NCBI RefSeq assembly: GCF_002157835.1
Contig: NZ_CP020809.1
Location: forward strand, 6,510,001-6,574,000
Origin: Mycobacterium dioxanotrophicus
Lineage (GTDB): Bacteria > Actinomycetota > Actinomycetes > Mycobacteriales > Mycobacteriaceae
Reading direction: 5' to 3'
Length of the DNA stretch: 64,000 nt
In this document: one piece after another, positions 16,895-26,267 of the stretch
Numbering within the stretch: position 1 is the first letter of the stretch
Layout of the letters: every line of letters begins with the position of its first letter
Position numbers and translations under genes: made by a program
The notes under the pieces: model-generated
What the model was told of the DNA's origin: nothing
Seen by the model: the letters and a program-made list of their open reading frames with translations, nothing else
Database searches by the model: none

Positions 16895-17683
16895 TCAGGA
16901 GGATGCGCGGCGACCGTTGCCCAGGAGTACCTCGAACCGAGCATCGACGAGCAGTTCGGTTTCGCGGCTCCCATGAGCCATGGCCGCTTCTTGGGCGCGA
17001 TACTCATCGCCGGCGGCGATTGCTTCGACGATTTGGGTGTGGGCGTTGACCGCTTCGGAGGTGTCAGTGATGTGGTCGCATGGCGCCCACAGCAGCGGTG
17101 CCATCTCGCCCTGCACCTGTACGAGCGCGGTGGTCAGTCGGCGTGACTGGGCGGCAATGGCTAGCCCGATGTGAAATCGGCTATCGGCACGCCGAAGGTC
17201 CAATACGTTGTCGGCTTCCTCGAATTGTCGCGCCAGCAGTAATAAACGGTCATGTTCGGGCTCTTCAGCACGTGCGGCGGCAAACCGCGCCGCCGAGCCA
17301 GCCAACGAGGCGGCCAAATCGCCAAGGTCACGCAGTTCTTCAGTACTGCGTTCCCGCAGCCGCCGATCGACTTCGCTGCGACTGACCGCCGAGGTATCGC
17401 ACACCACACTTCCGCCGCCGCGGCCCCGGCGAGTCTCGATCAGCCCGCGTTTTCGCAGCGTTGCCAGCGACTGGCGAATCTGCAGCATGGTCGCCCCCAG
17501 CTGGGTCGCGAGTTGTCGCTCCGGCGGCAGTCGCTCACCAGCGCCGATTAACCCGACGGCGATGGCAGTTTCGATCTGATGGGTGACCTGATCGGGTCGG
17601 CTGGCACCCTCGAACTCACTCGTCCGCAGCAGCCCGACCAGTGCAAATGGAGCCCGATTATCGAGAAACTCGAGACCCGTCAT
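16895..17683 (-). CDS. FadR-type GntR regulator (FCD domain)
   Basis: A 262-residue regulator. The winged helix is at about residues 30-95 (HQIETAIAVGLIGAGERLPPERQLATQLGA, then LRKRGLIETRRGRGGGSVV), followed by an all-helical FCD domain. The candidate metal ligands of that domain are the Asp and His of DSRFHIGLAIAAQS and the later His residues in NAHTQIVEAI and AMAHGSRE. The frame continues upstream to 17932 without family character; I use the ATG giving MTGLEFLDNR. It is the last gene of a minus-strand group with a Cache-domain protein 115 bases upstream, suggesting that the two respond to the same small molecule. Confidence 0.87.
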   Translation of the reverse strand: MTGLEFLDNRAPFALVGLLRTSEFEGASRPDQVTHQIETAIAVGLIGAGERLPPERQLATQLGATMLQIRQSLATLRKRGLIETRRGRGGGSVVCDTSAVSRSEVDRRLRERSTEELRDLGDLAASLAGSAARFAAARAEEPEHDRLLLLARQFEEADNVLDLRRADSRFHIGLAIAAQSRRLTTALVQVQGEMAPLLWAPCDHITDTSEAVNAHTQIVEAIAAGDEYRAQEAAMAHGSRETELLVDARFEVLLGNGRRASS

Positions 17684-17798
17684 CGATCCAGAATAGGATG
17701 AATAGAGCGTCAAACACGCCACCCCCTCTGGGCGGTGAGCTGTGCCGGGACGAGTGTGGCGATCTTGGCGTCGGCAGGTACGTAGTCGGTCGAGCCGA

Positions 17799-18530
17799 TC
17801 ATGGAGTCTCCAACACAACGAGGCGCCACGTGAGCTGCTCGTCGCGGGCAGAGTGCACCGCGACGGTGTGGTGAATCGTGGTCTGGGGCCGTAGCCGCGA
17901 TCCGCTGACATAGCGCCCGCTGTTGGACACAATCACCCGGCCATTGCCGACCAACGCAACGGGAGGCCGTCGGAAGCCCAGTTGGTCGAGTACGAAGCTC
18001 TCCAGGCCCGCGATGCACAGATCGCCGCCGATCACAATCCTGCCGCCGGTGGCCAGCGGCGCCGGACTGGTCAAAGTCACCGTGTATTTGTCGACCCCGC
18101 CGGAATCGACATACGGGCCGATAGCGCGAGGATGGTCGTCAGCCAGCGGGTGCACGAACCACTCCCGCGACTGATAGTCGTAGAACCCAACTGCTTGGGG
18201 GTCTAGGACGTGGGCCATGAAATGGCTCTCCTCGGCATTGTCGCGCCACCACCACTCCAGCCAGCGGGGTGCGTCCGACAGCGTGTTCTGGTCGACGGCG
18301 ACGCCGATGCCTTCTAGGAGTGGCTCGTCACGGCGGAGGATGTCTTGCAGCAGAGGCCGAATCGTGGCCAGGACGGTCCGGTCGAAGGGCTTGTGGTGCT
18401 CGGCCGCGCGGCCGGCTAGGTCGGTGACTCGGACGCGTACGAGGTCAACCAGGTCGAACAACTCGTCGAGTCGCTGACCGAGGTGCGATGCGGTGGTTTC
18501 AAGTAGGTTGTGCAGCTGGGCGTCATTCAC
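17799..18530 (-). CDS. Cache/PDC sensor-domain protein
   Basis: A 243-residue protein with an N-terminal helical part and a Cache-type ligand domain: GFYDYQSREWFVHPL, then YVDSGGVDKYTVTLTSPA and a G-G-D-L strand. These match the PDC pattern of extracytoplasmic sensors, yet I see no signal peptide or membrane helix, so it may be a cytosolic binding protein. Proteins like this are often encoded beside FadR regulators and amine or amino-acid catabolic genes. The GTG start has AGGAG 7 bases upstream and overlaps the previous stop by 4 bases. The ligand is unknown. Confidence 0.75.
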   Translation of the reverse strand: MNDAQLHNLLETTASHLGQRLDELFDLVDLVRVRVTDLAGRAAEHHKPFDRTVLATIRPLLQDILRRDEPLLEGIGVAVDQNTLSDAPRWLEWWWRDNAEESHFMAHVLDPQAVGFYDYQSREWFVHPLADDHPRAIGPYVDSGGVDKYTVTLTSPAPLATGGRIVIGGDLCIAGLESFVLDQLGFRRPPVALVGNGRVIVSNSGRYVSGSRLRPQTTIHHTVAVHSARDEQLTWRLVVLETP

Positions 18531-19111
18531 GTGTTGCTCCTGATTGGCTGTCGGCGTGACTCCCTTGCACGGGGTTCACCCTGCCGGGGGCATGGTCGTC
18601 GACACCGACGAGGCGACGGGGTGCGGCTACCGTAAGACTCGGTCCACTGCCGGCAGCACTCGGGGCTTCTCCGCACGGCGGTGGACGCCGTGGTGGTCGT
18701 TGACCTCTGAGCGCAGTGGAGATACTCCGGAGCAGTGCGCTGTACCTTCGCTGGTGCGCGTCGCCGCCACGGAGTAATCGCGTCGATGGTCGGCACTGTC
18801 TGCGTGGCGGGGGTGTCGAATCCGTGGACCTGGTAGCGAAACCGGTCACGCCGGCGGTGATCCGTTGCTCCGCAGACCCCGCAGTCGTCGGGTGTCAGCC
18901 GCGCACGCTCGCCGCGGCCCAACGGCGGTTCGTACCAAAGCCAGGATCGGTGCGTCATCGTTGCGGTGGCCGTCGGATACCGGATTGTCCTGCGGTACAA
19001 CGGAGTTATTGATGTCGCGGGAACTGCGCCAAGAACCGCAGGATCGGCGACTCCGTAGGTAAGCCCCGCCAGCGGTGCAACCAATGCCTTCGCCGCTGTC
19101 GGGGCCGTCAT
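18527..19111 (-). CDS. Hypothetical protein, coupled at both ends
   Basis: A 194-residue frame whose ATG overlaps the stop of the upstream gene (ATGA) and whose TGA overlaps the GTG of the Cache gene (GTGA). The double overlap is the main reason to call it real. The first 110 or so residues look protein-like, including a DDCGVCGATDH segment that could bind metal. The last 70 are rich in Arg, Ser and Thr and look like out-of-frame sequence, so a frameshift near position 18750 is possible. No family is recognised. Confidence 0.4.
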   Translation of the reverse strand: MTAPTAAKALVAPLAGLTYGVADPAVLGAVPATSITPLYRRTIRYPTATATMTHRSWLWYEPPLGRGERARLTPDDCGVCGATDHRRRDRFRYQVHGFDTPATQTVPTIDAITPWRRRAPAKVQRTAPEYLHCAQRSTTTTASTAVRRSPECCRQWTESYGSRTPSPRRCRRPCPRQGEPRARESRRQPIRSNT

Positions 19112-19593
19112 AACCCCTCGTTCGAGATTGCATCACTGAAGTGCGCTGACGGAGATCGAATGTGATAGCGCACGGGAACCCGGTGCGCGGACCCCGTGCC
19201 CTCAGTGGTGCCGGTGCGATCAGCGACCGGTTCCTCCTGTTTCGGAGGCGCGACACTGAGTGGTGGGCGGTGAGTGATGTGCAGGTAGTAGGCGTGTGCT
19301 TGTGCTCGCTGCAACAGCGCCCTGTCGTCACTGCCCATCACGTGCCTCATCAGAGTTTGCATGGCAATGATCTCCACGAAACGAGCCTTCAAATCTTCTG
19401 TGCTCATACCGAATTCGGGAAACGTCTCATCGTCAGTTGGCCCGTCGTAGGGCGCCCAGGCCAAGATGAACTCGATGATTTTGCGGTCGAACCAGTCGAG
19501 GTGTTGGGCACCGGTGTGCTGGCGGCTGTCGGACGATGAGTTGGATTGCCTGCAGGGATCATCACTTGCCACGTCTGACCCTCTGGTCGTCAT
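19108..19593 (-). CDS. Hypothetical protein with small helical domain
   Basis: A 161-residue protein. A helical core at about residues 32-95 (DWFDRKIIEFILAWAPYDGP, then FPEFGMSTEDLKARFVEIIA) resembles the short DUF3263-like helix-turn-helix proteins of mycobacteria; the rest looks disordered. It is the first gene of a minus-strand operon continuing into the hypothetical, Cache and FadR-type genes. A likely promoter lies in the AT-rich stretch at about 19770-19835. Confidence 0.6.
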   Translation of the reverse strand: MTTRGSDVASDDPCRQSNSSSDSRQHTGAQHLDWFDRKIIEFILAWAPYDGPTDDETFPEFGMSTEDLKARFVEIIAMQTLMRHVMGSDDRALLQRAQAHAYYLHITHRPPLSVAPPKQEEPVADRTGTTEGTGSAHRVPVRYHIRSPSAHFSDAISNEGL

Positions 19594-20249
19594 TCACGAT
19601 CCCGTCGCCGCAGGTGGTGCCACGAGGCAAGATGCCCTGCGACCCAGAAATCGGATTCGGATGGCGAAGTCGGAGGAGGAACGTCCGAAAGTCGCTGTTC
19701 CATACCGCCAGGTTGGCGGACGGAGGCCGGCTTTGCTGCGGATGGTCACGGTTCTGGCCTTCCGGGCTGGAGGGAAAATTAACCGATTTTGATGTTTCAG
19801 AATCGAATCTTTACATTGTGGTGTGGCTCACGTCAAGGTGCCCAGCCTCAACCAGCGGAACATCACCGCATCAAGCTATGCGCCTCCGCGGCGGTACCGC
19901 TGGAGCGCCCACCTGCCCCTTGGAATGGCCAGCGCTGAGATACGGGTCAGGCGGGGCTCCGGCAGTCTCACACCGCATCTTTCGGACAACTACGTCACCC
20001 GTTCAAGCCCGAACCGCCAATGCCGGAGTACCACCAAGCTGGCTCCGAGCACTCCGTAGCCGACGAAATACCCTTGTGCGCATGGCTTCTGCCGCCGCCA
20101 AGGGAGATGGGATCCGAAACGTCTCGCTCGGCCACAACAAGGTCTGGCCTGGGCTAAAGACCACCGATCAGGCGCTGGCTCAGTTTTGTCGCTGACTATC
20201 AAATCGCAGGTTGACGCGACATGTCTCGCTCGTCAACCCACGGGACATA
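19594..20249. other. Gap with AT-rich promoter-like patch
   Basis: About 650 bases with no supportable gene. The stretch 19770-19835 is clearly AT-richer than its surroundings and includes, on the minus strand, TAAAGAT- and TTAATT-like hexamers. It is the probable promoter of the operon starting at 19593. Confidence 0.35.
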
Positions 20250-20975
20250 TCAGGTGCCCTCACCGTCGCGACTACTGCGAGCACACCGCCGGATGCGCCG
20301 CCCCTCCTCGAAAAGCCAGCGTTCGATCACGTCACGGCGACTGAGTCCGAATTCCTCAACCCACGTTCCGAGCAGAGCGGTGTATCGCTCGTACGCCGGG
20401 GCCAGCCATCCATGGGATGCCAGGGACAGCCAACCGCAAGTTTTCTGCAACGCCAGTGCGACGTTTCCGTCGAGGATGCAGCATGGATGTTCAGCATCGC
20501 CACCACCGGCGAAGTACAGGTACTTCGTGAATACCGCCGGACCGAGGTCGGCGACGACGGCGCGACCACGCGGATAAAGCAACTCGTAGGCCCGTCGCGG
20601 ATTGGTATGGCTGAGGGCCGCGGCGCGCTGTAGTAGCTGGCAGACGTCGTATGGGTCGTCGGCGATCTTGGCGACGCTCAACCTGGTGGTGCGATGGGTC
20701 TCCCTGCTCGCCCAGGCAAGTGAATTGAACAGGAGGCGCAGCGCCGACGCTGGATCGGTGCTGGCGTCCTTTGCAAGATCGAAAAGATCTGCGCGCGCAT
20801 TGATCTCACCAACGGGACCGTCGTTGAAGCCATACCTTGACAGCATCTGGTTCCACGAGGCGCGTTCTACAACGATCGCGTGGTCGTCAATCCACTCGGC
20901 GACATCAACTTCCTGCAGTTCGGTAACCGCTGCTTCGGGCAACCGGATCTCATTCGACGGCGTCGCGGCCATCAC
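20250..20975 (-). CDS. OGG-fold (8-oxoguanine glycosylase-like) protein
   Basis: A 241-residue protein. The C-terminal half contains LGPAVFTKYLYFAGGG, then PCCILDGNVALALQKTCGW. This is the pattern of actinobacterial proteins annotated as having an 8-oxoguanine DNA glycosylase OGG fold, a helix-hairpin-helix-like all-helical domain. I do not see the catalytic Lys of true OGG enzymes with certainty, so activity is not claimed. GTG (20973-20975) and the adjacent ATG are both possible starts, with GGAG upstream. It stands alone between gaps of over 350 bases; the one on its 5' side (20976-21290) holds nothing recognisable. Confidence 0.6.
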   Translation of the reverse strand: MMAATPSNEIRLPEAAVTELQEVDVAEWIDDHAIVVERASWNQMLSRYGFNDGPVGEINARADLFDLAKDASTDPASALRLLFNSLAWASRETHRTTRLSVAKIADDPYDVCQLLQRAAALSHTNPRRAYELLYPRGRAVVADLGPAVFTKYLYFAGGGDAEHPCCILDGNVALALQKTCGWLSLASHGWLAPAYERYTALLGTWVEEFGLSRRDVIERWLFEEGRRIRRCARSSRDGEGT

Positions 20976-21290
20976 CGCATTGCTCCACTTGCAACGTCCA
21001 TCTCAAGCCCCAAGCCCCTCTCACATCGGCACGAAGCAAAACGATCACATGACAGATTCCGGTCCAAACGGGGTGAGCGCGGCATCTAACCGTCCCGGCG
21101 ATGCGTCGACGGACCGACCCACCTGAATCACGGTGGTGGGACTATACCCGAGGAGTTGGGCCAGCGACGCGGCCGACGCGAACACTCCATCACGGGCGAA
21201 TCCCGACCTTCTGGCCCGTTGATTCGTTGCTCGAACGCCGCGCCACCATGCGGGCCCGCCGATCGGCCGTCGCGGCACACATTTTGCATC

Positions 21291-21331
21291 TTGACGCTGA
21301 CTAGATCAGCGTTCATCATTGAACTAGTCAG
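21291..21331 (+). promoter_or_regulatory. Candidate promoter and 8-bp inverted repeat before the DUF1707 gene
   Basis: TTGACG at 21291-21296 could be a -35 element. Right after it, CTGACTAG (21297-21304) is repeated in inverted form as CTAGTCAG (21324-21331) with a 19-base spacer, just before the ribosome site. Arms on both sides of the presumed start of transcription suggest an operator or a 5' hairpin. Confidence 0.4.
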
Positions 21332-21353
21332 TGACAAGTTCAACGGAGGCGTC

Positions 21354-21791
21354 ATGTCTGTCATGCAGCAACCCACCCGCGCCGGCGACCGTGAGCGCGA
21401 GCAGACCGCCAACGATCTCGGGCAGGCCCTCGCCCAGGGCTACCTGACCATGGCCGAATACGAGGACAGACTGGCCACGACGTTCGGGGCGAACACCCAC
21501 GGGGAGCTCCGAGAACTCGTGGCCGACCTCCCGCTGGCGCGGCTGCGCCGCAACGATCCCCGCCGCCGTGCCGCCCAGGTCCGCGCCGCGAAGCTCAGCG
21601 TCCGCATCCACGGCGGCGTCTACATTGCGGTCTCACTGTTGATGATCGGCATCTGGCTCGCGGTCGGGCTCGGCGGCGGTGGATGGTACTTCTGGCCGGT
21701 CTGGCCCATCATGGGCTGGGGCATCGGCGTTGCGTCCCATGCCATCCCGATCTGGGCTCACGGCTCGATGAGGCCCGCCCGGATCGCATAG
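21354..21791 (+). CDS. DUF1707 and two-helix membrane protein
   Basis: A 145-residue protein. The N-terminal DUF1707 domain (about 10-60: GDREREQTANDLGQALAQGYL, then EYEDRLATTFGANTHGELRELVADLP) is a short SHOCT-like oligomerisation or interaction domain. It is followed by two hydrophobic helices (about 85-130). A GGAGG site lies 4 bases before the ATG. The 3' end overlaps the convergent response-regulator gene by 34 bases. Confidence 0.85.
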   Translation: MSVMQQPTRAGDREREQTANDLGQALAQGYLTMAEYEDRLATTFGANTHGELRELVADLPLARLRRNDPRRRAAQVRAAKLSVRIHGGVYIAVSLLMIGIWLAVGLGGGGWYFWPVWPIMGWGIGVASHAIPIWAHGSMRPARIA

Positions 21792-22402
21792 CGGGTCAGC
21801 GCCAACCGATCCCGCAGGCCGAGCTTGGCCAGGATGTTGGTGCGGTGCCGGTCCACGGTTTTCGCGCTGATGGTCAGCGTCGCGGCGATCTCGCGCGTCG
21901 AGTAGCCCTCGGCGATGAGCTTGAGCACCTCCTCTTCGCGCGGCGTGAGAATGGTGTCCGGCAGCTCGCCCTGCCGGGCGCGGTGCAGATAGTCACGGAT
22001 CAGTGCGGTCACCGCCCCCGCGTACAGGAACGGCTCACCACGCATCGTGGCCCGGCACGCCTCCAGCAGATCGCGATCGGCGACCGACTTCAGCACGTAG
22101 CCGGATGCCCCCGCCTTGAGTGCCTCGAAGAAATACTGCTCGTTGTCGTACATCGACAGGATCAGGATGCGGACGTGCGGATGCGACCGGTTGATCTCGC
22201 GTGCCGCCTGCAGACCGGTCATCCGCGGCATAGCAATGTCGAGAATGGCCAGATCCACCGGGGTTTGGTCGAGCGCCGACACCGCTTCATACCCGTCGGC
22301 GGCTTCGGCCACCACCTGCAGATCGGGCTCGGCGTCGATGATCATGCGCAGGCCACTGCGCACCAGCGCGTGGTCGTCGGCAAGCAGGATCCGGGCGGTC
22401 AT
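21758..22402 (-). CDS. NarL/FixJ-type response regulator
   Basis: A 214-residue response regulator. The receiver domain has acidic residues D9/D10 and the phospho-acceptor D55 in [11 protein letters not shown]. The C-terminal LuxR-type helix-turn-helix (about 148-205) includes [22 protein letters not shown] and [14 protein letters not shown]. The start overlaps the stop of the histidine kinase gene by one base (TGATG), so the two are made together. It overlaps the convergent DUF1707 gene at the 3' end. Confidence 0.93.
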   Translation of the reverse strand: MTARILLADDHALVRSGLRMIIDAEPDLQVVAEAADGYEAVSALDQTPVDLAILDIAMPRMTGLQAAREINRSHPHVRILILSMYDNEQYFFEALKAGASGYVLKSVADRDLLEACRATMRGEPFLYAGAVTALIRDYLHRARQGELPDTILTPREEEVLKLIAEGYSTREIAATLTISAKTVDRHRTNILAKLGLRDRLALTRYAIRAGLIEP

Positions 22403-23409
22403 CAGAGCGGGATCACCAGTCGCACCTCGGTACCGCCGTCTTGTGGCGAGGTGATGGTCAATTCGGCGTTCACGAGCAGTGCCCGCTCGCGCATGCCATT
22501 GATGCCCGCCCCTTCGTCATCCACGCCACCGCGGCCGTCGTCGGCGATCCGCAGCGTCACATCGGTTGCGCCGGAATGCAAATCGAGCCAAACCTTGCTC
22601 GCCCCGGAATGCCGTGCCACATTCGTCAGGCTCTCCTGGGCGATCCGGTAACACACCAACTCCACGTCGGGACGCAGCCGATCTTCTTGTGGGGCAATAT
22701 GTTTGACCACGGCTATACCGGAAGCCTGACCGAAGTCGGTGCACAGCGCGTTGAGTGCGCTGTGCAGCCCGAGGTCCTCCAACGCGTCGGGGCGCAGCCG
22801 TCGGGCAATTTCCCGGACCTCGTCGAGACTGGACCGCACGATCTCCTGGGCATCGGCGAGCTCGTCCTGCATCGAGGCGGGCGCCTGGTCGGCGACCCGC
22901 TTGAGCCGCAGCAGGGCCACCGTCAGGGTCTGGCCGATCTCGTCGTGCAACTCCCGGGCGATGCGTTGACGCTCGTTCTCCTGCGCCGCGAGAGCCGATG
23001 CGCTCGCCGTGGTCCGCTCGGTCTCCAACCGGTCGAGCATCGTGTTGAACGACGTGATCAGATGCTCCAGATCGCTGTTGCCGTCAGGGTTCATCCGGTC
23101 GGTGCGCTTGGGCGGATCGACTCGCCGCATCGACGCGGCGAGCCGATCCAGTGGGGCAAGACTCGATCGCAGCAGCAGCGCATTGGCGGTCAGGATCACC
23201 ACCAAACCGACCAGCAACACCGGAATCTCGGCGAGCTTGATGCGCGACGACACCGATGCCGGCGACACCGCAAGGATCAACGTGCCGAGCGTGAAGATCA
23301 GCCCGTTGATCAGAAACACCCGTCGGAACAGCGCCGTCGCCGGGGTACGCGCCGGTTTCACCCCACCAGGGTGGCGTGCGACGCCGGGGTTTGTCCATAC
23401 AGGCGCCAT
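22402..23409 (-). CDS. NarL-partner sensor histidine kinase (HisKA_3 type)
   Basis: A 335-residue membrane kinase with two helices (about 30-50 and 60-80), almost no extracytoplasmic loop, a HAMP-like linker, and the HisKA_3 dimerisation motif [14 protein letters not shown] with H155. It ends in an HATPase domain ([15 protein letters not shown], then DDGRGG and GINGMRERA). The very short loop suggests sensing within the membrane or through cytosolic signals. It pairs with the adjacent response regulator. The exact start is uncertain; the ATG at 23407-23409 has only a G-rich site. Confidence 0.9.
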   Translation of the reverse strand: MAPVWTNPGVARHPGGVKPARTPATALFRRVFLINGLIFTLGTLILAVSPASVSSRIKLAEIPVLLVGLVVILTANALLLRSSLAPLDRLAASMRRVDPPKRTDRMNPDGNSDLEHLITSFNTMLDRLETERTTASASALAAQENERQRIARELHDEIGQTLTVALLRLKRVADQAPASMQDELADAQEIVRSSLDEVREIARRLRPDALEDLGLHSALNALCTDFGQASGIAVVKHIAPQEDRLRPDVELVCYRIAQESLTNVARHSGASKVWLDLHSGATDVTLRIADDGRGGVDDEGAGINGMRERALLVNAELTITSPQDGGTEVRLVIPL

Positions 23410-23505
23410 CCCCCGCGGAATGGGTGTCAGACCCGATGGTCAGTGGCCGGGGCTGCGTCCGAAACTGAGCGCAATCGACGCCCGGCGACTCGGAGAACGA
23501 GGACC

Positions 23506-23994
23506 ATGACCGTAGCGACCCACTGGAACGAAGACATGCAGGCACATGAAATCGCCGTCCACCCGCCGACGGTCCGCATCGACGACCCGGTGTCCAAGGC
23601 GGTTCAGCTGATGGTGGTCAACCGGCTGCCCGGGCTGGTGGTGGTCGACGAATCGGGGCGGCCCGTCGCGGTGCTCCCCGGCACCCAGGTGCTGCGCCTG
23701 GCGATACCCGAGTCCTACCAAGATGATCCGGCCCTGGTGCGCACGGTCGACGAGATCCACGCCGACCTGTTCTGGCACGGACCGGGCAAACTCACCGTCG
23801 GCGACTGTCTGCCGACACCCGTGGCGAAACCGGCCACCGTGCCGCCCGACGCGACCCTGCTCGAGATCGCGACCGTCATGGCGAACAAGCGCAGCCCGCT
23901 GATCGCAGTCGTCGACAGCACCGGCCGGCTCACCGGGGCGGTGACGCTCGAACGGCTGCTGACCAGTCTGGCGGTGGCCGGGCCCGGCGACTGA
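23506..23994 (+). CDS. CBS-domain protein
   Basis: A 162-residue protein with two CBS motifs (about 18-75 and 95-150: [29 protein letters not shown] and [29 protein letters not shown]). CBS pairs bind adenine nucleotides and gate transporters or enzymes. The next gene, an ion transporter, starts 8 bases after its stop, so it is likely that transporter's regulatory subunit. Confidence 0.85.
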   Translation: MTVATHWNEDMQAHEIAVHPPTVRIDDPVSKAVQLMVVNRLPGLVVVDESGRPVAVLPGTQVLRLAIPESYQDDPALVRTVDEIHADLFWHGPGKLTVGDCLPTPVAKPATVPPDATLLEIATVMANKRSPLIAVVDSTGRLTGAVTLERLLTSLAVAGPGD

Positions 23995-24001
23995 TCCCCC
24001 G

Positions 24002-25318
24002 GTGCTCGCCGCAGAAGTCACCCCCGTCGCTTCGCTCGCCCAGGTCCTGGCACTGGCCATATTCGTCACCGCCTTCTGGTTCATCGCCACCGAGCGGGCC
24101 GACAAGGTCAAGACCGTCCTGGTAGCGGCCGGCCTGATGGCGCTGCTCGGGCTCATCCCCGGCGAACGGGTCTTCTACTCCGAACACGAAGGCATCGACT
24201 GGAACGTCATCTTCCTGCTGCTCGGGATGATGGTCATCGTCGGTGTGGTCAAGCAGACCGGCCTGTTCGATTTCCTGGCGATCTGGGCGGCAAAACGCTC
24301 ACGGGGCAAGCCTTTTCGGCTCATGGTGATGCTGATGCTGATCACCGCGATCGCGTCGCCCGTGCTCGACAACGTCACCATCATCCTGCTGGTCGCCCCC
24401 GTCACGCTGGTGATATGCGACCGGTTGCGGATCTCCCCGCAGCCCTACCTGATCGCCGAGGTGCTGGCGTCCAACATCGGCGGTGCCGCAACCCTGATCG
24501 GCGACCCGCCCAACATCATCATCGGCAGCCGAGCGGGCTTGACGTTCAACGACTTTCTGGTGCACATGGCGCCCGCGGTGGCGATCATCTTCGCGCTGTT
24601 CGTGGTGTTCACCCGGGTGTTGTTCCGAAAAGACCTGCGCGCCGAGGAGATCCACATCGACGAGGTCATGGCCCTGCAGGAACGCCGCGCCATCAAGGAC
24701 ACCCGCCTGCTCGTGCGCGCGCTGGTGGTGCTGAACCTGGTCATCCTCGGCTTCGCGCTGCATTCGGTGCTGCCCGTGGCACCGTCGGTCGTGGCACTGC
24801 TCGGGGCCGGCGTGATGCTGCTGGTCACCGACATCGATGTGAGCGAGATCCTGCCCGAGGTCGAATGGCCGACGCTGGTGTTCTTCATGGGCTTGTTCGT
24901 GATGGTCGCCGGGCTGGTGCACACCGGGGTGATCGGGAAGCTCGGCTCGGTGGCCGAGTCCGCGTTCGGCGACAACTGGTTCGGCGCGGCCACGGCACTG
25001 TTGTTCGGCTCGGCGGTGTTCGGCGCGTTCGTGGACAACATTCCCTACACCGCCACCATGACGCCCGTCGTCGAATCGATGGTGGCGCAGACCCCGGACG
25101 CCGGCACGGGCCAGGCGCTGTGGTGGGCCTTCGCCTTGGGTGCCTGCTTCTCCGGTAACGGCACCGCGATCGCGGCGAGTGCCAACGTGGTCGCGCTCGG
25201 GATCGCCCAGCGCGCGGGACACGCGATCAGCTTCTGGCGCTTCACGCGCTACGGCGTCGTGGTGACCCTGCTGAGCACGACCCTCGCATGGATCTATGTA
25301 TGGCTGCGCTATTTCTGA
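24002..25318 (+). CDS. ArsB/NhaD-superfamily ion transporter
   Basis: A 438-residue protein of about 11-12 helices in the ion-transporter superfamily. Landmarks are GMMVIVGVVKQTGLFDFLAIWAA-type helix III, SPVLDNVTIILLVAPVT, EVLASNIGGAATLIGDPPNIIIG, and the second-repeat counterparts VFGAFVDNIPYTATM and GACFSGNGTAIAASANVV. The paired DN(V/I)T and GxPPN-like hairpins fit ArsB/NhaD/P-protein members. The substrate could be arsenite, Na+/H+ or a dicarboxylate; no ars genes are near. The GTG start is 8 bases after the CBS gene, so the two are an operon. Confidence 0.85.
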   Translation: MLAAEVTPVASLAQVLALAIFVTAFWFIATERADKVKTVLVAAGLMALLGLIPGERVFYSEHEGIDWNVIFLLLGMMVIVGVVKQTGLFDFLAIWAAKRSRGKPFRLMVMLMLITAIASPVLDNVTIILLVAPVTLVICDRLRISPQPYLIAEVLASNIGGAATLIGDPPNIIIGSRAGLTFNDFLVHMAPAVAIIFALFVVFTRVLFRKDLRAEEIHIDEVMALQERRAIKDTRLLVRALVVLNLVILGFALHSVLPVAPSVVALLGAGVMLLVTDIDVSEILPEVEWPTLVFFMGLFVMVAGLVHTGVIGKLGSVAESAFGDNWFGAATALLFGSAVFGAFVDNIPYTATMTPVVESMVAQTPDAGTGQALWWAFALGACFSGNGTAIAASANVVALGIAQRAGHAISFWRFTRYGVVVTLLSTTLAWIYVWLRYF

Positions 25319-25340
25319 AGGGCTCGGGCGCCGATACTGT

Positions 25341-25387
25341 ACTGAGGGACAGGATCATGCCGATTTTCGTCCTTGGCTACAGTCTCG
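25341..25387. repeat. Left copy of a 47-bp repeat around the DUF559-type gene
   Basis: Begins ACTGAGGGACA and ends TACAGTCTCG, the same ends and the same total length as a copy at 26268-26314; the centres have diverged. The stop codon of the DUF559-type gene lies inside it, so the repeat encodes the last residues of that protein. Confidence 0.6.
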
Positions 25388-26224
25388 ATGCCAGCCGCGG
25401 CTGAGCAATGCTCGTTCGACGCGGCCGAGGACGTCGGCGATGTTGTCCTCAGCGATCACGCGGATGACGATCCACCTCATGGCCTCGAGCTGGCGCAGGG
25501 TCTTCTGGTCCTGCACATAGCGTTTGCGATCGGACTGGTGGAAGATGCCGTCATAGTTGACGGCGACACCGAACCGCTCCCAACCCATATCGAGCACCGC
25601 CACCACTCGGCCGCGGCCTGCGATCACCACGATCTGAGTTTCGTCGGGCGGCATTCCGGCGTCGGTCAATTGCAAGCGCAGCCATGTTTCCCGCGGGGAA
25701 TCGGCACCCGGATCGACCAGCGGCAGCGCGACTTTCAGGGCTCGGATCCCCCGAACGCTCGGGTACCGCGCGATAAGCGGCGTGACGTCGTCGACGGTGA
25801 CGCGCCGAGTCCACGCCAACGCATCAATACGTGCGACGGCCTCGTCGCGTGGGTAATGGCGGCCGAGGTCGAACACGGTGCGCGCAGGTGTGGTGACCGG
25901 CATGCCCACGACCCGCCTTATTTCGTCGCCAGAAAGGGTTTCGTTGCGCACCACCAAACCTGCCGGTGGTCGGGTGTTGTTCCACACGAGTTCGATCGGG
26001 ACGTCGGGATCCACATACGCCGCACCGTGCAGCGCCGACGCGGCGACGCCGGCGATCACTGCCCGACGGCCCGACCACAGCCAGGCGCCGACGGTCCGAT
26101 CGCGCAGTGTCGGTTCTCCTCGGAGATATACGTCGGGAAACAGCCGCTGGTAGTGATGCCGAAGTTCATTGCGCGTGACGAGCCGCTTGGACAATGCTTC
26201 ACTGCCGATGATCACCCCACCCAT
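25355..26224 (-). CDS. DUF559/AbiEi-type endonuclease-fold protein
   Basis: A 289-residue protein. The N-terminal part (LVTRNELRHHYQRLFPDVYLRG, then GRRAVIAGVAASALHGAAYVDP) resembles AbiEi-type antitoxin helix-turn-helix proteins. The C-terminal part has the PD-(D/E)xK-like core of DUF559: SPRETWLRLQLTDAG, VVAVLDMGWERFGVAVNYDG and the K of DRKRYVQDQKTLRQLEAMRW. Such proteins are common orphans in mycobacteria, of uncertain role in defence or DNA repair. No toxin partner is adjacent. The ribosome site is weak. The gene is bracketed by two related 47-bp repeats. Confidence 0.75.
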   Translation of the reverse strand: MGGVIIGSEALSKRLVTRNELRHHYQRLFPDVYLRGEPTLRDRTVGAWLWSGRRAVIAGVAASALHGAAYVDPDVPIELVWNNTRPPAGLVVRNETLSGDEIRRVVGMPVTTPARTVFDLGRHYPRDEAVARIDALAWTRRVTVDDVTPLIARYPSVRGIRALKVALPLVDPGADSPRETWLRLQLTDAGMPPDETQIVVIAGRGRVVAVLDMGWERFGVAVNYDGIFHQSDRKRYVQDQKTLRQLEAMRWIVIRVIAEDNIADVLGRVERALLSRGWHRDCSQGRKSA

Positions 26225-26267
26225 GGCGGAATATTGGCACGCGGTACCGACACCACACCGAGGCTGA

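Noticed and set aside
24299..25222. Long His/Arg/Gln-rich minus-strand frame opposite the ArsB/NhaD-type transporter
   Set aside because: It is the antisense shadow of a GC-rich membrane protein gene; composition and position give it away. The same applies to 31031-32815 and 28360-29211.
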